NCBI GenBank assembly: GCA_041581055.1 | Contig: JBFGCT010000214.1 | Location: forward strand, 1 to 6,011 | Direction: 5' to 3' | Length of the DNA stretch: 6,011 nt | From: JBFGCT01 sp041581055 | GTDB lineage: Bacteria > Actinomycetota > Acidimicrobiia > Acidimicrobiales > Ilumatobacteraceae | Part shown: positions 1 through 5,626 of the stretch, in pieces | Layout of the letters: every line of letters begins with the position of its first letter | Position numbering within the stretch: the stretch's first letter is position 1 | The notes under the pieces: generated by a model | What the model was told of the DNA's origin: nothing | Seen by the model: only the letters and a program-made list of their open reading frames with translations | Database searches by the model: none | Position numbers and translations under genes: made by a program

Positions 1-1368
1 ACGGCGACGCTGCGGAGGGCCGGCGTCACGACGATGCTCGTGTCCGATCATCCCCACCTTTTCGAGACGGGTGGCGAGAACTACCACACCGACTTCACCG
101 CGTGGGATTACGTCCGCGGCGGGGAGGGCGACCCGTGGAAGACGCACCCCGACCCCTCGGCGATCGGCGCGCCGACGGCGATGCCGGCGACCGCCGACGG
201 CGGGTGGTTCGTCCGCTCGCGGTTCGGTGTCGACGATCCTGCGTTCGGCCGCCGGCACTACGACGACACGCGCTCGTGGTTCCGCGAGGAGGCCGACCTC
301 CCCGGCCCGAACACGATGCGCGCCGCCGCCGACTGGCTGCGCACGGCGCCCGAAGCGCACGACCGCTGGCTCCTGTTCGTCGACGAGTTCGACCCGCACG
401 AGCCGTTCGACACGCCGGAGCCGTGGGCATCGATGTACGACGACGAGCCGTGGCCCGATGCACGGCTGGTGTGGCCGCCCTACGCTGTCGGCGCCCAGGC
501 CCAGGGCTACCTGACCGACGCGCAGGCCCGCCACATCCGCGCCAACTACGGGGCCAAGCTGTCGATGATCGACCACTGGTTCGGGAATGTCCTCGACGAA
601 CTCGACGCCCAGGATCTGTGGGACACGACGGCGGTCGTCGTGTGCACCGACCACGGCCACTACCTCGGCGAGACCCGCCTGACCGGGAGGCCCGGCGACG
701 TCGAGCGGGTCGACGTCTGGGGCAAGCCGCGGGTGCCGCAGTTCGAGCCGCTCGGACACACGCCGCTGATGATCCACTGGCCAGGCGGCGAGCCGGGCGA
801 CGTGGACGCGCTGTCGACCAACGTCGACCTGAACGCGACGATCGCCGACGTCTTCGGCGTCGAGGCCGCCCACCGGACGCATGGGCGATCGCTCGCGCCC
901 CTCCTGACCGGCGCGGCGAGCTCCGTGCGGGACTGGGCGCTCGGCGGGATCTTCGGCAACTGGGTGCAGGTCACCGACGGCCGGCGCAAGTACGCGCGAG
1001 CCCCGGTCGGCGACAACTTCCCGCTGTCGATGTGGTCGAACCGGTGGTCGACGATGCCGATCCAGCACGACTTCGCCGACTTCATGCGGTTCCCGCCCCC
1101 CGACCGGCGGGCGACGCTCGACTTCATGCCCGGCGCCGACGTCCCGGTCATCCGCCAGCCGTTCGCCCCCGGCGACACGCTGCCGTACTGGGCGGCCGGC
1201 GGGCAGGCCGTCGGCCAGCACCACCTCTACGACCTCGGTGTCGACCCCGACGAGGAGCAGAACCGAGCCGGCGAGCGACGGCGCGCCGAGATGGACGATC
1301 TGCTCCGCACCGCCCTGGCCGAGGTCGAGGCGCCAGATGAGCAGTTGGCCCGGTTGGGCCTCGATTGA
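1..1368 (+). CDS. Sulfatase (arylsulfatase/phosphonate monoester hydrolase superfamily), 5'-truncated by window edge
   Basis: The frame is open from base 1 to a TGA at 1366-1368, giving 455 residues of the C-terminal part. The Met codon at 34 lies inside conserved sequence, so it is not the real start. Seen: a 'SDHPHLFE..GENYHTDF' segment (bases 46-96), a 'DEFDPHEPF' motif (382-408), the metal-binding 'TDHGHYLGE' motif (646-672), 'WGKP' (718-729) and 'GHTPLMIHWPG' (754-786). Together these are the usual order of motifs in the alkaline-phosphatase-like sulfatase fold. Family knowledge: these enzymes hydrolyse sulfate (or phosphonate) esters using a formylglycine made from a CxPxR/CxAxR motif near the N-terminus. 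That motif must lie upstream of the window, so catalytic competence cannot be judged. The C-terminus 'HHLYDLGVDPDEEQNRAG' is also typical of the family. No export signal can be assessed. It probably shares a transcript with the crotonase gene 29 bases downstream. The substrate cannot be predicted. Confidence 0.93.
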   Translation, partial: TATLRRAGVTTMLVSDHPHLFETGGENYHTDFTAWDYVRGGEGDPWKTHPDPSAIGAPTAMPATADGGWFVRSRFGVDDPAFGRRHYDDTRSWFREEADLPGPNTMRAAADWLRTAPEAHDRWLLFVDEFDPHEPFDTPEPWASMYDDEPWPDARLVWPPYAVGAQAQGYLTDAQARHIRANYGAKLSMIDHWFGNVLDELDAQDLWDTTAVVVCTDHGHYLGETRLTGRPGDVERVDVWGKPRVPQFEPLGHTPLMIHWPGGEPGDVDALSTNVDLNATIADVFGVEAAHRTHGRSLAPLLTGAASSVRDWALGGIFGNWVQVTDGRRKYARAPVGDNFPLSMWSNRWSTMPIQHDFADFMRFPPPDRRATLDFMPGADVPVIRQPFAPGDTLPYWAAGGQAVGQHHLYDLGVDPDEEQNRAGERRRAEMDDLLRTALAEVEAPDEQLARLGLD

Positions 1369-1397
1369 ACGCACGTGATCGTCCGAGGAGGCACACG

Positions 1398-2252
1398 ATG
1401 ACCGAGACCACGCCCGCCGGCGGCGGCTGGGACCACATCCGCTACGAGATGGCCGCCGAGCGGGTCGCCCGGATCACGCTGGCGCGCGCCGAGATGGCCA
1501 ACGCCCAGAACTACCGGATGCTGACCGAGTTGAACGAGGCGTTCGACCGCGCCGCCCGGGACGACGAGGTCCGCTGCATCGTGCTCGCCGCCGACGGCAA
1601 GCATTTCTCGTCCGGCCACGACCTCGCCGACACGGACCCGGACATGTCCGAGCTCCCGACGATCGGGACGCAGTGCCACTTCGACGCCGACGGCGCCGAG
1701 GGTTACATGGCGCGCGAGGCCGAGATGTACGTCGGGTTGTGCTGGCGGTGGCGCAACATCCCGAAGCCGACGATCGCGTCCGTCCAGGGCAAGGTGATCG
1801 CCGGCGGGCTGATGCTCGTCTGGCCGATGGACCTGATCGTGTGCTCCGACGACGCGACGTTCTCCGACCCCGTCGTCGCCTTCGGCGTCAACGGCCACGA
1901 GTACTTCACCCACCCGTTCGAGGCCGGGGCCCGGCTGGCCAAGGAGATGCTCTTCACCGGCCGGGCGATCACCGCCGATGAGGCGCTGCGTCACGGCATG
2001 GTCAACCAGGTCGTGCCGCGCGACCAACTCGAGGCGGCGACGCTGGCGATGGCCGAGCACATCGCCCGCCGGCCGATGTTCGGCCTCACGCTCGCCAAGC
2101 AATCGGTGAACAACGCCCTCGACGCGATGGGCATGTACACCGCGATCCAGTCGGCGTTCGGGCTGCACCACGTCGGCCACAGCCACAACCGGATGAAGTT
2201 CGGCTCGCTCGTCGACCCCGACGGCCTCGCCGTCATCCGCGCGGAGGCCTGA
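1398..2252 (+). CDS. Enoyl-CoA hydratase/isomerase (crotonase) family protein with atypical active site
   Basis: This 284-residue protein is a normal length for a single-domain crotonase. The ATG at 1398 is chosen because a strong Shine-Dalgarno GAGGAGG (1385-1391) sits 6 bases upstream; an in-frame TTG at 1365 would overlap the sulfatase stop and has no such signal. Seen: 'ITLARAEMANAQN' (residues 26-38), the first oxyanion-hole segment 'HFSSGHDLAD' (69-78), the second 'VQGKVIAGGLMLVWPMDLIV' (129-148), 'ATFSDPVVAFG' (153-163) and the C-terminal 'LTLAKQSVNNALD' helix. By eye alignment to rat-type crotonase, the positions of the two catalytic glutamates (GGGCEL and QPE contexts) are Met139 and Val159. 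Simple syn-hydration is therefore doubtful. Members of this family lacking the Glu pair include isomerases, dehalogenases, hydrolases and decarboxylases acting on acyl-CoAs. The substrate is unknown. It is the second gene of a likely operon with the sulfatase, which suggests catabolism of a sulfated organic compound, as inference only. Confidence 0.93.
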   Translation: MTETTPAGGGWDHIRYEMAAERVARITLARAEMANAQNYRMLTELNEAFDRAARDDEVRCIVLAADGKHFSSGHDLADTDPDMSELPTIGTQCHFDADGAEGYMAREAEMYVGLCWRWRNIPKPTIASVQGKVIAGGLMLVWPMDLIVCSDDATFSDPVVAFGVNGHEYFTHPFEAGARLAKEMLFTGRAITADEALRHGMVNQVVPRDQLEAATLAMAEHIARRPMFGLTLAKQSVNNALDAMGMYTAIQSAFGLHHVGHSHNRMKFGSLVDPDGLAVIRAEA

Positions 2253-2293
2253 CCCGCGCCCCGTCCGCCGGCCCCCTTCCGGGATCCGCGTCG

Positions 2294-2378
2294 TTGTCGC
2301 GCTCGGCGCAACCGATCGCCAACACGCTCGACGCGCCGCGTCCGCAATCCGCCGCCGACGCTGCGCGCAGCGCGACAA
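2294..2378. terminator. Convergent intergenic dyads, possible bidirectional terminator
   Basis: The 155-base gap between the crotonase stop (2252) and the stop of the leftward gene (2408) holds no credible ORF. It contains a perfect 10-bp inverted repeat, TTGTCGCGCT (2294-2303) and AGCGCGACAA (2369-2378), separated by 65 bases. A 14-bp palindrome CGCTGCGCGCAGCG (2359-2372) overlaps the right arm and could fold as a 5-bp stem with a 4-base loop. The location between convergent genes fits a terminator. However, the long loop and the lack of a T-tract make the assignment weak. Confidence 0.25.
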
Positions 2379-2407
2379 TCCGCGAACAGCACGGGTGATT
2401 CCCGAGG

Positions 2408-2920
2408 TCAGACCGCCGTGACGGGAACGTAGCCCTGGACGTCGAGGATGAAGTGCGTCGCCGCTCCGGGCTTGCCGCTGCACTTGACCACGATCGAGTG
2501 CTCGCTTCCGACCGGGCACAGGGCGAGGTTGGCGAGCGTCTGGCCGTTCATCGACCAGTTGACGTTCGATGTCGTCGGGATCGGCTGCTCGCCGCTGCCG
2601 TCCTCGCCGAAGAGCGTCAGCCATCCGAATCCGATCGTGTCGGTGACGGTGCAGTTGACGAAGACACCGATGGAGAAGTCGAAGCCCTCCGCCGTACCGA
2701 CGTTGATCGCCACGCTCTCGCCGGCCGTGAGGCGTTGCCCCCCGAGGAGCGTGTCCGTCCGCGAGTCGAAGATCCGGCGTGGCAGGTTCGGCACGTTGAC
2801 CGGACCTGTCCGGTTCGGCATCGCTCCGGCTCGGGCCCGGCCGGCGAGCAGGGCGGGCGCGGCGGCGGCCGCTCCGGCGCCGGCGGCGAGGGCTCGCCGT
2901 CGTGTGAGGAACCTTGGCAT
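2408..2920 (-). CDS. Small Tat-exported surface-type protein with 'DVQGY' domain
   Basis: The protein has 170 residues. The ATG at 2920-2918 is chosen because GGAGGT (plus coordinates 2927-2932) sits 6 bases upstream; an in-frame upstream start at 2962 is less likely. The N-terminus has a twin-arginine type signal, 'LTRRRALAAG' (residues 5-14), then an Ala-rich hydrophobic stretch and an AxA site 'ARA|G' (29-32), so Tat export and cleavage are predicted. The mature part has 'RIFDSRTDTLLGGQRL' (49-64), 'FVNCTVTDTIGFGWLTLF' (87-104), 'TTSNVNWSMNGQTLAN' (116-131) and 'THFILDVQGYVPV' (155-167). This matches the beta-rich domain, often repeated, that occurs in many actinobacterial extracellular proteins ('DTR...NVTVT...GYLT...SNLN...AN...DVxGYF'). 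Here it occurs once and alone. Three cysteines (90, 135, 147) lie in the mature region. Molecular function is unknown. It lies 130 bases downstream of the DUF1906-LysM gene on the same strand. Confidence 0.85.
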   Translation of the reverse strand: MPRFLTRRRALAAGAGAAAAAPALLAGRARAGAMPNRTGPVNVPNLPRRIFDSRTDTLLGGQRLTAGESVAINVGTAEGFDFSIGVFVNCTVTDTIGFGWLTLFGEDGSGEQPIPTTSNVNWSMNGQTLANLALCPVGSEHSIVVKCSGKPGAATHFILDVQGYVPVTAV

Positions 2921-2973
2921 CGATTGACCTCCGTGATGATCGGCACTGAGCGTGCGCACCACCCGCTGCAGGC

Positions 2974-2979
2974 ATCGTA
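2974..2979 (-). promoter_or_regulatory. Candidate -10 element for the small exported protein gene
   Basis: On the minus strand TACGAT lies about 53 bases upstream of the ATG at 2920 and fits the actinobacterial TANNNT -10 pattern. It predicts a 5' leader of roughly 45-50 bases. No convincing -35 is seen 17-18 bases upstream (TGTTCG/CTGTTC). An 8-bp palindrome GTGCGCAC (2952-2959) lies inside the predicted leader. Confidence 0.28.
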
Positions 2980-3050
2980 CGCCTCGCGCCCGCCGGCGAA
3001 CAGGGGAGAACTCCTGGCGATGCGCGCGACGCAGGGAACCGAGCCGGAGG

Positions 3051-3866
3051 TCAGCTCGGCGGGATCTTCAAGATCTGGCCGGGATGGATCACGTCGCTCG
3101 TCGTCATGCCGTTGTAGGCCGCCAGCTCCTCACTCTTCGATCCGGAGCCCAGCTCCTTCTCGGCGATGCTCCACCACGAGTCGCCGGGCTGGACCGTGTA
3201 GGTCGTGTCGCCGCTCGGTGGCGTGTCGCCCCCGCCGGTGCCGCCCGACACGCTCCCCCACACCTCGATCGGCGTGAGCGCCTCGTCGACATCGATCTCG
3301 TTGCCGAACGACGCGAATTGCGGGAACTTCGAGCTGTTGTTCGTGTGCTGCTGGATGTTGACCGTGCGGTCGAAGTCGCTTCCCCAGGAGGTCGCGTTCG
3401 TCGCCCACACGAACGACGCGTCGTCGCCGATCGCGTTGACGACCGTCGACGCGCCGTACACGCCGAGGGGGTACGGGCTGGCGGCCGCCTTGAACTTCTG
3501 GAGATAGTCGACCGCCTGGCCGACCTGCGAGGACGAGAGCGACGTGTCGATCGACACGATGATCGGCAACGACGCCGGGTAGCCGAGCCCCATGGCGGCC
3601 GACGCCGCTTGCCCGCCCCACGACGCCGCCTCCGCCGACTTCTGCCAGTCCGAGCTGCCGACCTCCCAGTTGAGCAGGAGCCCCAGCCCGGCGCCGAAGA
3701 TCTGGTCGCGCTCGGAGGCCGTGATCGTCTTCCAGCTGTCGGCCGAGATCGACAGATAGCGGCAGACGAACCGCGCGCCGGCCTGCTTCAGCCGCGACGC
3801 CATGGTCGAGCTCGAACCCGCATAGTCGGCGCCGAGCGAGCCGGCGGGCAGTGACGTGGTCGACAT
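3051..3866 (-). CDS. DUF1906 (Rv2525c-like glycoside-hydrolase-like) protein with C-terminal LysM
   Basis: The protein has 271 residues. The ATG at 3866-3864 is preceded by AGGAGG (plus 3872-3877) at a 5-base spacing. Residues 10-200 match the DUF1906 domain, a TIM-barrel related to GH25-type lysozymes: 'LGADYAG' (11-17), 'LKQAGARFVCRYLS' (26-39), 'KTITASERDQIFGAGLGLLLNWEV' region (46-69), 'LPIIVSIDTS' (100-109), 'YPLGVYGA' (132-139), 'VNIQQH' (169-174) and 'NEIDVDEA' (189-196). Acidic candidates for a catalytic or substrate site are D14, E68, D107, D192 and D194. A Gly/Pro/Thr-rich linker (205-221) leads to one LysM, 'TYTVQPGDSWWSIAEKELG...IHPGQILKIP' (222-269), which binds peptidoglycan or chitin-type glycans. 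A role at the cell wall is expected. Oddly, no signal peptide or membrane segment precedes the domain, whereas mycobacterial Rv2525c is a Tat substrate. Enzymatic activity of DUF1906 is not established, so hydrolase function is inference. Confidence 0.92.
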   Translation of the reverse strand: MSTTSLPAGSLGADYAGSSSTMASRLKQAGARFVCRYLSISADSWKTITASERDQIFGAGLGLLLNWEVGSSDWQKSAEAASWGGQAASAAMGLGYPASLPIIVSIDTSLSSSQVGQAVDYLQKFKAAASPYPLGVYGASTVVNAIGDDASFVWATNATSWGSDFDRTVNIQQHTNNSSKFPQFASFGNEIDVDEALTPIEVWGSVSGGTGGGDTPPSGDTTYTVQPGDSWWSIAEKELGSGSKSEELAAYNGMTTSDVIHPGQILKIPPS

Positions 3867-3875
3867 CTATTCCTC

Positions 3876-3908
3876 CTGGCGCACGGTCTGATGCGCGCCA
3901 GCAAAGTA
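3876..3908 (-). promoter_or_regulatory. Candidate promoter/operator of the DUF1906-LysM gene
   Basis: A perfect 7-bp inverted repeat CTGGCGC (3876-3882) / GCGCCAG (3895-3901), separated by 12 bases, touches the Shine-Dalgarno (3872-3877). A minus-strand TACTTT (plus 3903-3908) just upstream fits a TANNNT -10 element and would give a leader of about 30 bases. An operator between the -10 and the RBS would suit a repressor, or the dyad could fold in the mRNA and mask the RBS. An 11-base copy of the left arm region (TGGCGCACGGT, 3877-3887) recurs at 3954-3964. No clear -35 is seen. Confidence 0.3.
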
Positions 3909-3943
3909 CCACGGCCGCAATCCGTCGCCGCCGCCGTCCCGCG

Positions 3944-3989
3944 GACCGATCCGTGGCGCACGGTGGGAGCGTGGAGCGACGGATCGGTC
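3944..3989 (-). terminator. Hairpin downstream of the multicopper oxidase gene
   Basis: A perfect 11-bp inverted repeat, GACCGATCCGT (3944-3954) and ACGGATCGGTC (3979-3989), begins 6 bases after the oxidase stop codon (3996-3998, minus strand). The 24-base loop contains a nested CACG/CGTG pair (3959-3962 / 3970-3973). The position directly after a stop codon suggests a terminator, which would separate the oxidase from the DUF1906 gene. There is no T-tract, as is common in high-GC actinobacteria. Confidence 0.5.
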
Positions 3990-3995
3990 GCCCGG

Positions 3996-5417
3996 CTATC
4001 CCTCCTTGGGGTTGACGATCACCGCGGTGACCATCCCGAACATCCCCTCGGCGCGTTCGACGTGGGTGAGGATGTGGCAGTGGTACACCCACACGCCCGG
4101 GTCACCGGCCTGGAAGAGCACCGAGTAGCGCTCGCCCGGGGCGACGTTGATCGTGTCGGCCCAATACGGCGCATCGAGCGCGATCCCGTCCTTCGCGTAC
4201 ACCAGTTGCGGGAACTGGTGGAGGTGCATCGGGTGCGCGGTCAGCCCCTCGTTGTAGTAGGTGATCTGGCCCCACTCGCCCTCGGTCATCACGATCGGTT
4301 CGGTCGCCGGGAAGCTCTTGCCGTTCAGCGTCAGGCCGATGACGCCGGCGTCGTTGAGCACCATCGGCTCCTCGAACGCCGGCACCAGATCCTCCGGGAT
4401 CGTGATGCCGCTGACCGTCTGCCCGCGCGGGATCGGGTTCTCACCGATGGTGAAGGCGGCGAACATCCCGTTGACGACCGAGGTCTGGCTGTGCAGATGG
4501 GCGTGGTACATCCCGATCGCCGGATCGTCGGCGACGAACTCGTAGGTGTAGGTCTCGCCGGTCTTGATCGGGTCCTGGGTGTACGGCGACACGCCATCCT
4601 GATCGTTGGGGGTGTGGATGCCGTGCCAGTGGATGTCGGTCCCCATCGGCGTGTTGTTCGTCAACTGCACCTGCACCTTGTCGCCGACCTCGACCTTGAT
4701 CTGCGGGCCGGGCACGACGCCGTTGTACGTCCACGCGTCGACGAACTCGCCCGGCGAGACCTCCCACGGCGTCACCGCCGCGGTCAGCTCGAAGAACTTC
4801 GTCCCGTCGGCGAGGATCGTCGGCTCGAGCACAGGGTTGCCGCTGCCCTCGGTCTCGGCGGGGAATGCGAGCATCGAGTCGACCATCGCCTGGTCCATCT
4901 CCTCGGGGGTCATCGCCGCTTCACCGCCGGCCACCGGCGCCGCCTCGCCCTCCGGCAAGACGACCAGCTCGGCCTCCATGCCGGACTCCGCGTGGCCGGA
5001 GATCGTGCAGTACACCTCGTACGTGCCGGGCTGGAGCTCCCCGAGCCGCAACTCGTCGACGCCGCGGGACGTCAGATTTCGGGTTTGCGCGCCGGTCTCG
5101 CGCACGGCGAGGTTGTGCTCGATCGCGCCGGCGTTGACGACGTTCAGCGTCACATCGCCCGTCGGCGTCACCAGCTCTCCGGAGATCGAGAACTCGGTCA
5201 GCTGCACGTCGAGCGTCGTCGCGGTGGTCGGCGCCGCGACCCGGTCGTCGCGGATGAGCGCGATCAGGCCGATCGCCAGCACTCCGAGCACGAGGGCGAT
5301 CAGCAGGCCGGTGATTCCGAGGAAGACGCCGGCGCCGAGGGGCGAGGGCTTCGATCGAGTCGGAGCGGACGGCTGTGGCGCATCCGCGGGCGTGGGGCGT
5401 TCGTCGGCGATGGTCAA
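3996..5417 (-). CDS. Membrane-anchored multicopper oxidase with additional N-terminal blue-copper cupredoxin domain
   Basis: The protein has 473 residues from a TTG at 5417-5415. This start is chosen because GGAG lies 6 bases upstream, and codons between it and an in-frame GTG at 5459 are atypical (AGA, GAA, CGA, CAA, CCA). The GTG would add 14 residues and remains possible. Residues 27-55 form one transmembrane helix (type II anchor or uncleaved signal), placing the rest outside. Cupredoxin domain 1 (about 66-155) has type 1 ligands His101, Cys137, His142 and Met147 (Cys-x4-His-x4-Met). A Glu/Met/Ala-rich linker follows (156-195). Domain 2 has 'HWHG' (263-266) and 'YHAHLH' (304-309). Domain 3 has 'HPMHLH' (395-400) and 'HCHILTHVERAEGM' (446-459). 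The four His pairs needed for a trinuclear cluster are present. The main type 1 site is His395/Cys447/His452/Met459; domain 2 has Ala in place of Cys. Expected activity: oxidation of a substrate (phenolic, metal ion or protein donor) with O2 reduction to water. Substrate unknown. The upstream region holds DosR-like boxes. Confidence 0.93.
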   Translation of the reverse strand: MTIADERPTPADAPQPSAPTRSKPSPLGAGVFLGITGLLIALVLGVLAIGLIALIRDDRVAAPTTATTLDVQLTEFSISGELVTPTGDVTLNVVNAGAIEHNLAVRETGAQTRNLTSRGVDELRLGELQPGTYEVYCTISGHAESGMEAELVVLPEGEAAPVAGGEAAMTPEEMDQAMVDSMLAFPAETEGSGNPVLEPTILADGTKFFELTAAVTPWEVSPGEFVDAWTYNGVVPGPQIKVEVGDKVQVQLTNNTPMGTDIHWHGIHTPNDQDGVSPYTQDPIKTGETYTYEFVADDPAIGMYHAHLHSQTSVVNGMFAAFTIGENPIPRGQTVSGITIPEDLVPAFEEPMVLNDAGVIGLTLNGKSFPATEPIVMTEGEWGQITYYNEGLTAHPMHLHQFPQLVYAKDGIALDAPYWADTINVAPGERYSVLFQAGDPGVWVYHCHILTHVERAEGMFGMVTAVIVNPKEG

Positions 5418-5479
5418 GGGGGACTCCAATGGTTGTCGGGCGTCCCCGTGTTCTCTCACGCCCCGTTGGCGGCGAGCTA

Positions 5480-5493
5480 GGGCCTTACGTCCC
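5480..5493. promoter_or_regulatory. DosR/DevR-like box 1 (GGGnC-N4-GnCCC)
   Basis: The 14-mer GGGCCTTACGTCCC, flanked by A and T so the dyad reads AGGG...CCCT, keeps the invariant positions of the mycobacterial DosR consensus (GGGACTWWAGTCCC): G1-G3, C5, G10, C12-C14. It lies 62 bases upstream of the preferred TTG start of the oxidase gene. A site so placed could activate a promoter with its start point near 5440. The match is by eye; binding is inferred. Confidence 0.45.
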
Positions 5494-5527
5494 TCGATGA
5501 CGACCGAGCGGGACCTCCGGCGCGAAC

Positions 5528-5541
5528 GGGACCTTGGGCCC
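5528..5541. promoter_or_regulatory. DosR/DevR-like box 2 (GGGnC-N4-GnCCC)
   Basis: The 14-mer GGGACCTTGGGCCC shows the same fixed positions as box 1 and is centred 48 bp from it. A further half-site GGGACCT at 5510-5516 repeats the left half of this box (5528-5534) exactly 18 bases earlier. The box is 85 bases upstream of the small membrane protein start (5627), so it could serve the rightward gene, the oxidase gene, or both. Confidence 0.45.
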
Positions 5542-5586
5542 TGTCACGCCGCCGGCCGCTGCCCGAAGATCGAAGCCGAGGATCGA

Positions 5587-5605
5587 TGCCCACCACCGAT
5601 GGGCA
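5587..5605 (+). promoter_or_regulatory. Small hairpin in the presumed leader of the small membrane protein gene
   Basis: TGCCCA (5587-5592) and TGGGCA (5600-5605) form a 6-bp stem with a 7-base loop, ending 10 bases before the AAAGGAG Shine-Dalgarno (5616-5622). It could influence translation, but a dyad this short can arise by chance. Confidence 0.15.
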
Positions 5606-5626
5606 ACACGGCCAGAAAGGAGCGAG

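Noticed and set aside
102..1340. Plus-strand open frame of 412 codons inside the sulfatase gene
   Set aside because: It is an Arg/Pro-rich frame-shifted reading of the sulfatase; all conserved motifs are in the other frame.
1365..1397. N-terminal extension of the crotonase from TTG at 1365
   Set aside because: It would overlap the sulfatase stop, and the strong GAGGAGG at 1385-1391 clearly serves the ATG at 1398.
1227..2975. Long minus-strand open frame (582 codons) spanning the sulfatase end, the crotonase and the small exported protein
   Set aside because: The composition is Arg/Gly/Val-rich shadow sequence and it crosses three well-supported genes in other frames.
2448..3277. Plus-strand frames opposite the small exported protein (159 and 274 codons)
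   Set aside because: There is no RBS or recognisable domain, and the minus strand shows a Tat signal, RBS and domain match.
3996..5417. Copper nitrite reductase as identity of the oxidase
   Set aside because: The protein has the paired HxH motifs of a trinuclear oxidase site (HWH, HAH, HLH, HCH) with the type 1 site in the last domain, which does not match the two-domain nitrite reductase pattern.
3051..5459. Phage lysis cassette or defence system suggested by the leaderless LysM protein
   Set aside because: No holin, structural, integrase, nuclease or helicase genes are present nearby, so nothing in the window supports a phage or defence island.
3891..5480. Long plus-strand open frame (529 codons) opposite the oxidase gene
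   Set aside because: Its translation is almost entirely Arg, His, Leu, Val, Gly and Asp, a typical high-GC antisense shadow with no recognisable motifs. The minus strand encodes a clear multicopper oxidase with all copper ligands.
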